Source of the DNA: Aldehydirespirator sp965219165
GTDB taxonomy: Bacteria; Actinomycetota; Acidimicrobiia; Acidimicrobiales; Aldehydirespiratoraceae
Assembly: GCA_965219165.1 (NCBI GenBank)
Contig: CBDCMW010000002.1
Span: 1,922,001-1,986,000, forward strand
Direction: 5' to 3'
DNA: 64,000 bases
Shown: positions 16,958 through 25,399 of the stretch, piece by piece
Layout of the letters: every line of letters begins with the position of its first letter
How positions within the stretch are numbered: the stretch's first letter is position 1
Notes under the pieces: model-generated
Databases searched by the model: none
Told to the model about the DNA's origin: nothing
Seen by the model: the letters and a program-made list of their open reading frames with translations, nothing else
Translations under genes and position numbers: made by a program

Positions 16958-17908
16958 TCACAGTCCGACCGAGACGGCGACGCGGTCGGCGTGGAAGTCC
17001 GCGCCGCCCCAGGAGCGGGCCAGCGCCCATGAACGCTTCAGGTAGAGGTGAAGGTCGTATGCGGTGGTGTAGCCGATGGCGCCGTGGCACTGTAGGGCGG
17101 CGCGACCCGTGATGGTGGCCGCGGCGCTGGCGAGCCACTTGGCCTGCGACACGCTGCGGCTGGCGTCGCGCTGGCCGTGGGCGACGGCATAGGCGGCGTA
17201 CAGCACCGCCGGGCCGGCGAACTCGATCTGGATCCGGGCGTCGGCCAGATGGTGCTTGACCGCTTGGAAGCTGCCTATCGGCCTGCCGAACTGGTGGCGC
17301 TGCTGCGCGTAGGCAACGGTGAGTTCCAGCATGGCCCGGCTCAGACCCAGCAGCTCGGCCGCGGTGCCGAGCACGCCCCGGTCGAAGGCGGCCGAGACGG
17401 CCGCGGGGTCATCGGTCACCGGCTCTCCGGTGGCTCGGGGCTTCACCCGGGCGCAGTGCCTGGAGGCGTCCACGGTCGCCACCGGCTCGACATCCACCTC
17501 ATGAGCCCCGTAGACCCGCAGCCCGGGGCCCGAACGGAGCAGGTAGGCCTCGGCGAAGATGGTCGCGGGAACGATTCCGCCGGGGGCGCCGAGGTCGGTC
17601 GCCACGATCGAGCCCACAACGCCCAGTGGCGCAGCCACTAGAGCGGTTGCCGTCAGCGGATGGGGCAATGCCACCCTGCCCGCCTCCTCCACCACCGCCA
17701 CGAGATACGTCTCGTCTAGCCCCAGGCCGCCTTGGGATTGTGGCACCAGGGTCGCCAGCGCACCCGCATCGGCCAGAGCGTGCCAGGCTGCGGAGTCGGG
17801 CTCATGCGCCCAGGCCCTTCGCACCGCCGATGGCGGGCAGAGCTCGGCGAGCAGGCTCCGCGCCGTGGAGCGCAGCGCCTCCCGGTCGTCGTCGAGTCCG
17901 AACCTCAT
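16958..17908 (-). CDS. Acyl-CoA dehydrogenase, short form
   Basis: A flavin-dependent dehydrogenase-like protein of 316 residues. The N-terminal helical domain begins FGLDDDREALRSTAR. The middle beta domain is reduced. The C-terminal helical bundle has the typical YAQQRHQFGRPIGSFQAVKH segment (near residue 208) and a QCHGAIGYT motif near residue 280. The shortened middle suggests one half of a heteromeric acyl-CoA dehydrogenase, such as those acting on steroid side chains, paired with the full-length gene just upstream (gap 64 bases). It can be read as part of a longer frame, but ATG at 17908 starts the family N-terminus. Confidence 0.85.
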   Translation of the reverse strand: MRFGLDDDREALRSTARSLLAELCPPSAVRRAWAHEPDSAAWHALADAGALATLVPQSQGGLGLDETYLVAVVEEAGRVALPHPLTATALVAAPLGVVGSIVATDLGAPGGIVPATIFAEAYLLRSGPGLRVYGAHEVDVEPVATVDASRHCARVKPRATGEPVTDDPAAVSAAFDRGVLGTAAELLGLSRAMLELTVAYAQQRHQFGRPIGSFQAVKHHLADARIQIEFAGPAVLYAAYAVAHGQRDASRSVSQAKWLASAAATITGRAALQCHGAIGYTTAYDLHLYLKRSWALARSWGGADFHADRVAVSVGL

Positions 17909-17972
17909 CGCGGCCCGGTCGTTCCCGGCGGACGCTGTCGGGCCGGTTGGCGTCCGTCGCCGAGTGCGAGCC

Positions 17973-19125
17973 TCATCGGGGTAGGTCCAGGACGCGCTCG
18001 GCCACGATGTTGCGCTGCACCTCGTTGGTGCCCGCGTAGATGGGGCCGGCCAGCGAGAACTGGTGGCCCTTGCTCCAGGGCCCCTCCAACTCTGCGTCCG
18101 CGCCGAGCAGGTCGAGGGCGATCTCGTGGAGCTCGATGTCGAGCTCTGACCACCACACCTTGGCCAGGCTGGCCTCCGACCCGATGTCACCGCCGTCGAG
18201 GAGCGTGGTGACCGTCTGCAGGGTCTGGAGCCGGTAGGCGTCCACTCGCATCCAGGCCGCGGCGATGCGCCGCCGCAGGACCGCGTCCCCGCCCCGCTCC
18301 GAGCACAGATCGAGCAGGCTGGCCGACGGTGGCCTGGTAACGGCCCGGCGAGCGCAGCAGGCCGCGCTCGGTGCTGGCCGCCGACACCGCCACCCGCCAG
18401 CCCTGGTCCACCTCCCCGAGGACCACCCCTCCCCCGACGGCGTCGTCGGGCAGGAACGCCTCGGTGAAGAACACCTCGGCGAAGCCCTCGTCGCCGTCGA
18501 GTCGGCCGAAGCCCCGCACCGTGACGCCCTCGAGGTCCAGCGGCACCAGCAGGTATGTCAGCCCGCGGTGGCGTTCGGAGGCAGGGTCGGAGCGGAACAG
18601 GCCGAAGAGGTGGGTGCAGAACGCGCCCCGGGTGGTCCAGGTCTTCTGCCCGTCGAGCACCCAGCCGCTGTCTACTCGCCGGGCCCGGCTGGCGACCGCG
18701 GCGAGGTCGCTGCCCGCGTTGGGCTCGGACCAGCCCTGGCACCACAGGTCCTGCGCCGCCGCGATGCGGGGCAGCAGGAGGTCCTTCTGGGCTTGCGTGC
18801 CGTGCTCGAAGATCGACGGCGCCAGTATCTGGATCCCGTTCTGGGTGACTCTCTGGGGAGCGCCGGCCCGCCAGTACTCCTCTTCGAATATGAGCCAGTC
18901 CCAGAGCGTGCCGTCACGGCCCCCGTACGCCTGTGGCCACGACACCGCCGACCAGCCCGCATCGTGGAGGCGCCGCTCCCAGAGCAGCTGCTGCTCGAAC
19001 CCCTCGCGGGTGTCGCCGGACAACTCGACACCGATCTCAGCGTGCCAGGCGTCCAGATTGCTTTCCAGCCATTGGCGCAGCTCCAGGCGTGTCTCGGCCT
19101 GCGCTGCGCTCCAGTTCAGATCCAC
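17973..19125 (-). CDS. Acyl-CoA dehydrogenase, full length but split by one frameshift
   Basis: About 383 residues if repaired. The N-terminal frame (19125 down to about 18320) has NWSAAQAETRLELRQWL, the FAD-contact motif WCQGWSEPNAGSDLA and the substrate-domain motif DGQKTWTT. At about 18319-18322 a change of one base moves the frame to LLDLCSERGGDAVLRRRI, then MRVDAYRLQTLQ and AGTNEVQRNIVAERVLDLPR, the standard C-terminal FAD/dimer motif, with stop at 17973. Both parts match one protein with no residues missing, so sequencing error or a very recent mutation is likely. Probably paired with the short acyl-CoA dehydrogenase that follows. Confidence 0.82.
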
Positions 19126-19156
19126 CGCAGCCCCCGGTCCTCGCCCGCGCCGACAG

Positions 19157-19229
<73 letters not shown>

Positions 19230-19344
19230 GCACCGACGCTACCGTCGGGCCGGTCGCGAGCCATCGGCGGGCGGGTGCACTCGGCAGCAGACCCGGCTCC
19301 GAATGGGTCATCCAATATCGAGGGTTCCCCTGCAGGCTCGACAC

Positions 19345-19401
19345 TTTGATGCGGATCTCGTGCGCCGCGACTTCGTGCCGGGCGCCCCCGATGCGGTGTG
19401 G
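19345..19401 (+). mobile_element. Short IS3-family transposase scrap
   Basis: About 19 codons read RHFDADLVRRDFVPGAPDAV followed by W. This resembles the segment just before the catalytic core of IS3 OrfB proteins (DLVxRDFxAxxPNxxW). Nothing before or after it continues the transposase. It lies between tRNA-Ile2 and the creD operon. The match is short. Confidence 0.35.
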
Positions 19402-19484
19402 GCCGGCAAGTCGTCATCGGTTCGCTGGAATCTCTCACTCAAGCCTGCTTCAGAACCGCAATCCGCGAATGCTGTCTCGCCATA

Positions 19485-20852
19485 TCAGGCGGAACCCAGT
19501 TCAGATTCTGCTTCATCGCCGGGGCCATTCGCGCCTGCATACCAGTTGATCCGCCGTGTCACAAGCATGATCGTCGCGAGGGCTGCAAACAGACCTATCG
19601 AACCAAAAAGGAGAGCGCTCTCCTCGTTCGTCAGCAGCACAAACAGGTAGGCATACAGGAACGTGACGCTTGCGGCCCCCCACGCCGCACGTCGCCAGCT
19701 ACCGAAGATAGTCCGGCCATAAGAGGCCACCATTCCAATGACCGATAGAGAAGCAATCGCGTAGGCCGGGTGAAATCCAATGTGTTCGGCTAGCGCAAGC
19801 TCAAGCAGATAGAAAACACAGATCGCCGCGCCCAGCATTAGGTACTGAATCGGGTGGACACGAGTTCTCGCCAACACTTCCGTCAACCAAACAGCCGCGA
19901 AGGTGAGAAGCACAAACAGGCCAGCGTACTTAACGCTGCGTTCGGCCATCCGGTATAGGTCAACAGGATTACTCAGTTCTACACCGAAGCGCGAAGCCTC
20001 GATCGCCTGCCCAACATCTGTACCGGATGTCCAGGACTGTGGATAGTTTCGTCCGAGGTAGGACACACGCCACAAGGCATCGAATCCGTTGGCGGAGATT
20101 GTTCGTTCCGTCGGCAACCAGTTTCCTTGAAAGCTCGGGTACCGAGAGTTCGACGCCAGCTGGATCGAGGTCTCTTCCGCAAACGGTACCCAGTAGACAG
20201 CATGGCTACCGTTCAGCGAAAGAAGAAATGAGAACGTTAGGTCATCACTCACGTCGCTTACAGGAACAAGAGCGTGAATACCGGGGCTTCCGTTGAAACC
20301 TGTCGTGCCAGGCAAAAATTCAGCCTTGCTATCGCTCCAGGACAACATTGACTGATCGACGATCGCCCGAACGTCCGAAATCCCAACGACGAAGCTGGCG
20401 AGACCCCAATCGACAGTGGCGGGATTGATGCCCAACTCGTCCAGATTCGGTATCTCGAACCTCCCCGAGACTGATGAAGACATTGTATACACGGGCACCG
20501 AAAAAAGGCCGCGTTCCCTCGATTCCGTCTTGATCTGACCGGTCACGCGAAGCTCTGCCGGAAGAAACACGGCATAACGAGTGCGGTCCACCGCTGGTGT
20601 CTGGTCGGACTCCGGTTGTTCTTCGAGGGTTGTGTAGGGTAGAACAAGCGCAGGTCCGGTCACGCTTTGGGTGTTGCCCCACTTGTCGGACACTTCGACA
20701 ACAGCGGTCTGATGCCTTTCCTGACGCTCAGAGACCAGTCCGCCAATCCTAGCGATCGGAAGAAGCAGCACTAGTGTCAATGCTCCCACCAAGAAGACGC
20801 GCAGCATCTGGGAACTTCGGCCAGCAGCAATCAGACGTTCAACGGCAGACAT
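19485..20852 (-). CDS. creD: CreD-like inner membrane protein
   Basis: A 455-residue protein of the CreD family (colicin-tolerance/cell-envelope protein). It has one N-terminal transmembrane helix (about 15-35), a large exported beta-rich domain (about 40-300) with family-like GPALVLPY and RYAVFLPAEL segments, then about five C-terminal helices. It is the last gene of a three-gene set with a winged-helix regulator and a small membrane protein. Base composition is visibly lower in G+C than its neighbours, suggesting acquisition. ATG at 20852 is preferred over 20870 because GGAGAAAGA precedes it. Confidence 0.85.
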   Translation of the reverse strand: MSAVERLIAAGRSSQMLRVFLVGALTLVLLLPIARIGGLVSERQERHQTAVVEVSDKWGNTQSVTGPALVLPYTTLEEQPESDQTPAVDRTRYAVFLPAELRVTGQIKTESRERGLFSVPVYTMSSSVSGRFEIPNLDELGINPATVDWGLASFVVGISDVRAIVDQSMLSWSDSKAEFLPGTTGFNGSPGIHALVPVSDVSDDLTFSFLLSLNGSHAVYWVPFAEETSIQLASNSRYPSFQGNWLPTERTISANGFDALWRVSYLGRNYPQSWTSGTDVGQAIEASRFGVELSNPVDLYRMAERSVKYAGLFVLLTFAAVWLTEVLARTRVHPIQYLMLGAAICVFYLLELALAEHIGFHPAYAIASLSVIGMVASYGRTIFGSWRRAAWGAASVTFLYAYLFVLLTNEESALLFGSIGLFAALATIMLVTRRINWYAGANGPGDEAESELGSA

Positions 20853-20940
20853 CACACTCTTTCTCCACATCCTCGGTAGCCTCTCGGGAAATTGGCGTGG
20901 AGTGGAAGACGCTGCGAATGGTATCTGGTATCGAGCATTG

Positions 20941-21336
20941 CTATTGATCCGACTGCCGTGCGGAAGCGATCAGAGCGTCCATGTGAGTTACATAGCGCTC
21001 AAGCGCGCGGCGTCCTTTCGCAGTCAGCCTATAGGTGGTCTTGGGTACGCGCCGATCAAAGCCCTTCTTGCAATCAAGATAGTGCGCATCCTCCAGCTTG
21101 CGGCAATGGACACTCAGATTCCCGTCTGTCAGTTCAAGAAGCTTCTTGAGTTCCGTGAAAGAGAGTTCGGCGGTGACGGCCAGCGCGCTAACAATCGCCA
21201 GGCGAGTGCGCCCATGAATCAGGCGGTCCAGATCTAGGGCTCTTCGTCCGCCGAGCGGCTGCGCGCGCCGCGTCCCATGCGTTTCCGCGTGCGCGTCAAC
21301 TGTCTGATGCTTTCGAACCGTCCCCGAGCTAACCAC
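20941..21336 (-). CDS. Winged-helix transcriptional regulator of the membrane/CreD operon
   Basis: A 131-residue DNA-binding protein. The core (about 38-125) is a winged helix-turn-helix of the PF13601 type: RLIHGRTRLAIVSAL, then FTELKKLLELTDGNLSVHCR (recognition helix), then a wing with VPKTTYRLTAKGRRALERY. The start is GTG at 21336 with GGAGG just before, and it overlaps the stop of the upstream membrane gene by eight bases. Such regulators usually sit beside the membrane proteins they control. The palindrome at 21982-22004 is the likely operator. Confidence 0.82.
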   Translation of the reverse strand: MVSSGTVRKHQTVDAHAETHGTRRAQPLGGRRALDLDRLIHGRTRLAIVSALAVTAELSFTELKKLLELTDGNLSVHCRKLEDAHYLDCKKGFDRRVPKTTYRLTAKGRRALERYVTHMDALIASARQSDQ

Positions 21337-21946
21337 CGTACCTCCGGGTAATGATCACTCCAAACACGATGTGTAACCCGCCGAATCCGAAGGCCAGCAG
21401 AGTGTTGTGCAGAGTCGAGGGCACAAACAAGGCCAACGTACCCAGGAGCATGAAGCAACAGCCCATTACCGGCACTATCCGGACGGAAAACGCACCGCCC
21501 GTGGCGATGCCGCATCCGTACAGTAGCAACCATGCGCCCGGAATCATCCAATGGAGCTGCTCGGCTCGCGCTAATGCAACGGTAAGCACGCCAGCGGCCA
21601 AGAACGGCGGCGCCATCCCGAATGCAAAATTGCGGATCGGGCGCGTAATAGCTGGTGTCTCCGACCGTCGGACCTTTAGAAGCGTTGTTGTGGCCGCGAT
21701 CAGAACGGCCACCGCGGCTTCGGCCAGCCATATGCCAAGCCAGCCGGTGAACTCTGCTTGACGCGAAGCCATCCAGGACGCACCAACCGCAGTTACCCCG
21801 GTCAGAATCGCTCCGCGGCCGGAGAGAGACGTGAACACGGAGGAGCGTTCCATCGCTTGCCGGATGAAGCGCAGGTTGGCTTCCGCGCGGGCGTCCAAAC
21901 CCACGGGCACCCCTGCGCCGGGCGGACCCGAGTGCGATACTGCCAT
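21329..21946 (-). CDS. Membrane protein preceding the CreD-operon regulator
   Basis: A protein of about 205 residues. Residues 13-40 contain AEANLRFIRQAMERSSVFTS, an amphipathic helix seen in proteins next to PF13601 regulators, followed by about six hydrophobic helices. Function unknown; probably senses or affects the envelope together with CreD. ATG at 21946 fits a leaderless start: TTGACA (21977-21982) and TAGCGT (21954-21959) on the minus strand are 17 bases apart, and the ATG is seven bases past the -10 box. Confidence 0.72.
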   Translation of the reverse strand: MAVSHSGPPGAGVPVGLDARAEANLRFIRQAMERSSVFTSLSGRGAILTGVTAVGASWMASRQAEFTGWLGIWLAEAAVAVLIAATTTLLKVRRSETPAITRPIRNFAFGMAPPFLAAGVLTVALARAEQLHWMIPGAWLLLYGCGIATGGAFSVRIVPVMGCCFMLLGTLALFVPSTLHNTLLAFGFGGLHIVFGVIITRRYGG

Positions 21947-21953
21947 AGTCTCA

Positions 21954-22004
21954 ACGCTAGAGCAGGGACTCCTTGATGTCAAGTACTTTGTCTAGTAAAG
22001 TACT
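21954..22004 (-). promoter_or_regulatory. Promoter and palindromic operator of the creD operon
   Basis: The -35 TTGACA (21977-21982), a 17-base spacer and -10 TAGCGT (21954-21959) predict transcription starting at or next to the ATG (21946). A perfect inverted repeat AGTACTTT (21982-21989) / AAAGTACT (21997-22004) abuts the -35 box and is a natural binding site for the dimeric winged-helix regulator encoded in the operon. Confidence 0.6.
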
Positions 22005-22006
22005 GC

Positions 22007-22846
22007 AGCGGTCGCGGAGGCTGGAAGAACGGCCGCTCCGAGACGAACTGGCGACGGCCCCTCACCTACGCCGTGTCGCTCGGCAGGGTGCCGGTCGATC
22101 AGATCACCACCAGCGACCTAGCTCGCGTGTTGCGCCCGGTCTGGCACGACAAGCCCGAGACCGCTCGCAAGCTCCGTACCCGGCTCGGCATGGTCATGCG
22201 CTGGGCCATCGCCGAGGGCCACCGCAGCGCCGACCCTGCCGGCCCCGCGCTCACCGCAGCGCTCCCCAAGCACACCGCCCCGCCCAAGCACCACCGGAGC
22301 CTCCCCCACGGCGAGATCGCCGAGGCGCTGCGGATCGTGGACGGCTCCGCTCGGGCGTGGCCCGTGTCGAAGGCGTGCCTCCGGTTCATCGTCGCCACCG
22401 CCTGCCGCTCGGGCGAGGCCCGGCTGGCGCGCTGGGATGAGATCGACCGCGACGCCGAGACGTGGACCGTCCCCGGCGAGCGCACCAAGACTCAGCGGCC
22501 CCACGTCGTGCCACTGTCGAAGATGGCGCTGGCGGCGCTGGCTGAGACCCACCGCTACGCCGACGGCAGCGGACATGTCTTCCCCGCCCCGACCGGCCCC
22601 GGGCGCGCACTCTCGGACTCGGGCCTGTCGAAGCTCCTGGGCGAGAACGACATCCCCGGCACCGTCCACGGGATGCGGGCGAGCTTCCGAAGCTGGGCAG
22701 CCGAGCAGGGCATCCCTCGCGAGGTCGCCGAAGCTCAACTCGGTCATGTCGCCGGGAAGATCGAGCGGGCCTACCAGCGGTCGGATCTGCTTGATGCCCG
22801 CCGCAAGGTCATGGATGACTGGTCGGAGTGTCTCTCGTCCACGTAG
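22007..22846 (+). pseudogene. Tyrosine recombinase (P4-type integrase), 5'-truncated
   Basis: The frame opens abruptly after the creD operator with GGWKNGRSETNWRRPLTYA, which is normally about 80 residues into a P4-type integrase. The arm-binding N-terminus and start codon are missing. The core-binding domain and full catalytic domain follow. Active-site residues are all present: Arg in ACRSGEARL, His-x-x-Arg in HGMRASF, His in LGHVAGK, and Tyr in AYQRSDLLDARR. GTG at 22073 could start a shorter product. It is a remnant of an integrated element. Confidence 0.8.
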
Positions 22847-23631
22847 TTGGTCCGTCAGGTCTACGCCCGAAGTGCGCTGTTGGCCGTTTCTGAGGATTCG
22901 GTGAAACGGGCTGGACGGCAGCGACCACGCTTGCCACTGGATGGAATGAGCAGCGAGGAGGCCAAGCCCCAATGCTCGGCTGTCCACGGTTCTCAGAACT
23001 CACCGGCGGCCTAGTGACCTGGTGCCTACTCGTGCGCACCGAACAAGGCGCGCATAGCGCGGCACGACACGCCCCGCCCGCTACCGCCTGGGCGACACTC
23101 CCCCACCATCTGCCGGTATCCCCAGCTCCACCACTCCAAACCATGCTTGGCACTGCCTTACACACACAACGGGCGGGCTCGCAGCTGGCGTCGAGGCGCC
23201 AACGGCTGCGCGGCGACTGCAGCGGGTCTGGGCACTTGTGGTGTTGATCTGGCGTGGGTCGACGACGGCGATCCGCCCGATGACCTGCGCCGGTGACGAG
23301 CGGCGGACCGCAGAGTCCGCGGCGGAACGGTTGCGCAATTCTGGTTGGTGGCGAGGGATCAACCGTGACGAGCGCGACGCCACGGCGCGGCCGGAGGCAG
23401 TGAGCTGTACAGACAGCAGTGTGTCGACGCGCCAGATCGTCGCGGTAGCCAGCTGGCTGAGATCAGCCCTACAACAGACCCCCAGACACTCGCTGGAGTG
23501 CTCAAGACCATCGCGTATCCCTACAGGGCAACCCTGGGGAACTCCACGTCTTGGGCAGCCCGGGAGGATTCTGCGCAATCCGCTTTCGGGCACCCCTCCC
23601 GAGTGACTAACGCTCCCACCGGAGGCTCCCC
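22847..23631. other. Gene-free remnant between integrase and AlpA-like regulator
   Basis: I see no supported gene in these 785 bases. ORFs on both strands (for example 23238-23606 plus and 23081-23710 minus) have no recognisable motifs and look random. The position between an integrase remnant and an AlpA-type regulator suggests decayed mobile-element DNA. I could not find a copy of the tRNA-Asn 3' end here. Confidence 0.45.
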
Positions 23632-23829
23632 ATGCTCGTGACCGCACGACCCGAACGCCAGATTCTGCGGGTCGCCGACCTCCAAGCCCAGCTAGGGCTG
23701 TCAAGAACAACCATCTGGCGCCTTCGGCGAGCGGGCGAGTTCCCCCAGCCCATCCGACTCAGCGCCAACGCCGTCGGCTGGCCCGTCCACGTCATCGACG
23801 AATGGCTGGCAACGCGCCCCGGGGCGTGA
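23632..23829 (+). CDS. AlpA-family helix-turn-helix regulator (excisionase-like)
   Basis: A 65-residue DNA-binding protein. It follows the AlpA/MerR-like pattern: ILRVADLQAQLGLSRTTIWRL forms the helix-turn-helix, then GEFPQPIRLSANAVGWPVHVIDEWL forms the wing and the Trp-rich C-terminal helix. Such proteins act as regulators or directionality factors for P4-type integrases. A GGAGG lies just before the ATG. It belongs with the integrase remnant upstream. Confidence 0.85.
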   Translation: MLVTARPERQILRVADLQAQLGLSRTTIWRLRRAGEFPQPIRLSANAVGWPVHVIDEWLATRPGA

Positions 23830-23932
23830 TCGGAAGCACAGCCTGCGCAATGCTCGCTGAGAGCTCGAAGCCGATGCCGGGCCCGACGGGGACCGAGGCC
23901 ACGGCATGAGATCCGCGTTGATGATTTGGGTC

Positions 23933-24409
23933 CTAGTCGAAGATCTCCAGACGCCCGCTGCCGAGTAGTCGCTCGGCGGCCTGGAGTACGGTCCGGGCGG
24001 TGTCGAGCGCCCGGCGGGCGTCGTCCTTGTTGACGCCCGGCGACTCATCGTCGGGATACTCGGTGCGGTTGCGGCGTCGACGCAGGGCGTGCAAGCGCCC
24101 GAAGATCGCCATCCCGCCCTCATCGTTGAACTGGGCGCGGACGGCATCGATCACAGCGATGTGGCCCCCGCGGGTGGTGGCTCGCAGCCCCTGCGCCGCG
24201 AGGAGGGCGGTCGCCGCCTTGCGGGCGGCGTCGTAGCAAAGCTGAAGTGCACCGGCGGGATCCTCTTCAGTGCCTTTCGAAGCAAAGCTGACGTGCGCGC
24301 TGGCATCCGCAATCAGGCGGTCCGCCACCTCGACAGAGGGCCTCACCCGCTCTAGCTCGCCGTCGGTGATCAACTGCTCCACATCTGCGCGTCCGCGCGC
24401 CCAGCTCAC
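23933..24409 (-). CDS. HEPN-domain protein (SAV_6107-like), likely toxin of a HEPN/MNT pair
   Basis: A 158-residue all-helical HEPN protein. The core motif RNRTEY (residues 113-118) takes the place of the RNase motif of HEPN toxins and matches the RNxxEY variant of the SAV_6107-like group. It overlaps the nucleotidyltransferase gene by four bases (ATGA), so the two are translationally coupled. In known HEPN/MNT systems the nucleotidyltransferase modifies the HEPN partner to silence it. Whether this variant is an active RNase is unknown. Confidence 0.78.
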   Translation of the reverse strand: MSWARGRADVEQLITDGELERVRPSVEVADRLIADASAHVSFASKGTEEDPAGALQLCYDAARKAATALLAAQGLRATTRGGHIAVIDAVRAQFNDEGGMAIFGRLHALRRRRNRTEYPDDESPGVNKDDARRALDTARTVLQAAERLLGSGRLEIFD

Positions 24410-25044
24410 CGGGCTTTGCCTCTTCCAGGCTCAAGCGCACCAAGTCCGGGTGCGAATGGCTGTTCGACGTCCGCGAGGACGGGCACCATCGTTCGCGACT
24501 TGATCTCGCGGATGAAGCTCTCTCGGCCGGATTCCCACTGCGAGCGAGTCCGCACGGTGGCCTGCACCGGCATGCCGATCCGTCGCTCGACTCGTTCCGC
24601 GGCGTCGTCCACGACATCGCGGTCGGCGCTGCCGACCACGAGCACGTCAACATCGTTGGGCGCTCGGCCGGGCTCGCCCGCATACCGTGCGGCCCATGAG
24701 CCGAACAGCACGACGGCATCGGCGCCCTCCACGTCTGCGAACTCCTCGGCCACCACGATCGGCGGGCCGTAGGTGGCAAGGATGATCCGACGCACGGAGC
24801 TGTACAGAGGATGGTCGACCCCGGCGCGCACAAACCGGATGGGGCCGACCTTCTCTGTGACCACTATGCCAGCCTCCTCGGCTCGCCGGACCTCGCGCGT
24901 GACCGTGGGCATGGAGGTCTTCGACCAGGTGACCAACTCCGACAAGCTGTAGCCCTTCTCGGGATCGGCGAGCACCCGCGCCAGGATGCGGCCCTGCGCA
25001 TCCGAGCGCAGGATCGGTGCGAGCGACGGAGCCGGAACTTTCAT
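24406..25044 (-). CDS. Helix-turn-helix nucleotidyltransferase (MNT antitoxin-like)
   Basis: A 212-residue two-domain protein. Residues 12-75 form a winged helix (GYSLSELVTWSKTSMPTVTR is the recognition helix). Residues 108-140 hold the minimal nucleotidyltransferase motif GSW (115-117) followed by DVD with catalytic Asp131 and Asp133. The DNA-binding domain probably represses the operon through the palindrome 25049-25064, which lies five bases before the start. The partner HEPN gene follows with a four-base overlap. Confidence 0.82.
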   Translation of the reverse strand: MKVPAPSLAPILRSDAQGRILARVLADPEKGYSLSELVTWSKTSMPTVTREVRRAEEAGIVVTEKVGPIRFVRAGVDHPLYSSVRRIILATYGPPIVVAEEFADVEGADAVVLFGSWAARYAGEPGRAPNDVDVLVVGSADRDVVDDAAERVERRIGMPVQATVRTRSQWESGRESFIREIKSRTMVPVLADVEQPFAPGLGALEPGRGKAR

Positions 25045-25048
25045 AAAC

Positions 25049-25064
25049 CGTATACAACTATACG
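25049..25064 (-). promoter_or_regulatory. Palindromic operator of the HEPN/nucleotidyltransferase operon
   Basis: The perfect inverted repeat CGTATA-4-TATACG ends five bases from the ATG at 25044. A TATAGT -10-like box lies within it. The short distance predicts a very short or absent leader and repression by the winged-helix antitoxin. Confidence 0.55.
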
Positions 25065-25323
25065 CTTAAAAGAAGCTATCTCCTCGACCCGCCCTGTGCT
25101 GGATCGACATAAGCGCCTCGCAAGGTGGCACAGCGACAGCGGGCCTGCTAGCCGCCAGATTCTAGGATCTTCTGGCCCAGATGAAGAAGAGACCGGCGAT
25201 GAAGAGCATCACGACGAGTCGCGCTGCACTCGAAGGGTCAGCAGGGTTGGACAGACTGTTGGATAAGACGAAAGAGGATCGGCCCAGAAATAGACTCTGA
25301 CCTGAGCTTATATTGGCATCGGC
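25065..25323. other. Gene-free stretch between the HEPN/MNT operator and tRNA-Asn
   Basis: No supported gene. A minus-strand ORF here has a hydrophobic end (VVMLFIAGLFFIWARRS) that could be a stray membrane segment, but its start lies inside tRNA-Asn, so I do not call it. The area is richer in A+T than the core genome. Confidence 0.4.
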
Positions 25324-25399
25324 TGGCTCCGGGGGTGGGACTCGAACCCACAACCTAGCGGTTAACAGCCGCTTGCTCTGCCAGTTGAGCTACCCCGGA
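25324..25399 (-). tRNA. tRNA-Asn (anticodon GTT)
   Basis: Cloverleaf on the minus strand: acceptor TCCGGGG/CCCCGGA, anticodon stem AGCGG/CCGCT with loop CTGTTAA (GTT), T-arm GTGGG/CCCAC, discriminator G, and encoded CCA (25324-25326). The first ten bases overlap the 3' end of dnaG, which is on the same strand. Confidence 0.95.

Noticed and set aside
23081..23710. Long ORF on the minus strand in the integrase-AlpA gap
   Set aside because: Random-looking composition, overlaps the real AlpA-like gene on the other strand.
19230..25323. Direct repeat of the tRNA-Asn 3' end as left attachment site
   Set aside because: I looked for the last bases of the tRNA in this stretch and did not see a second copy.
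25162..25353. Small ORF ending in a hydrophobic segment
   Set aside because: Its start lies inside tRNA-Asn, and only the last 17 residues look like a membrane helix.
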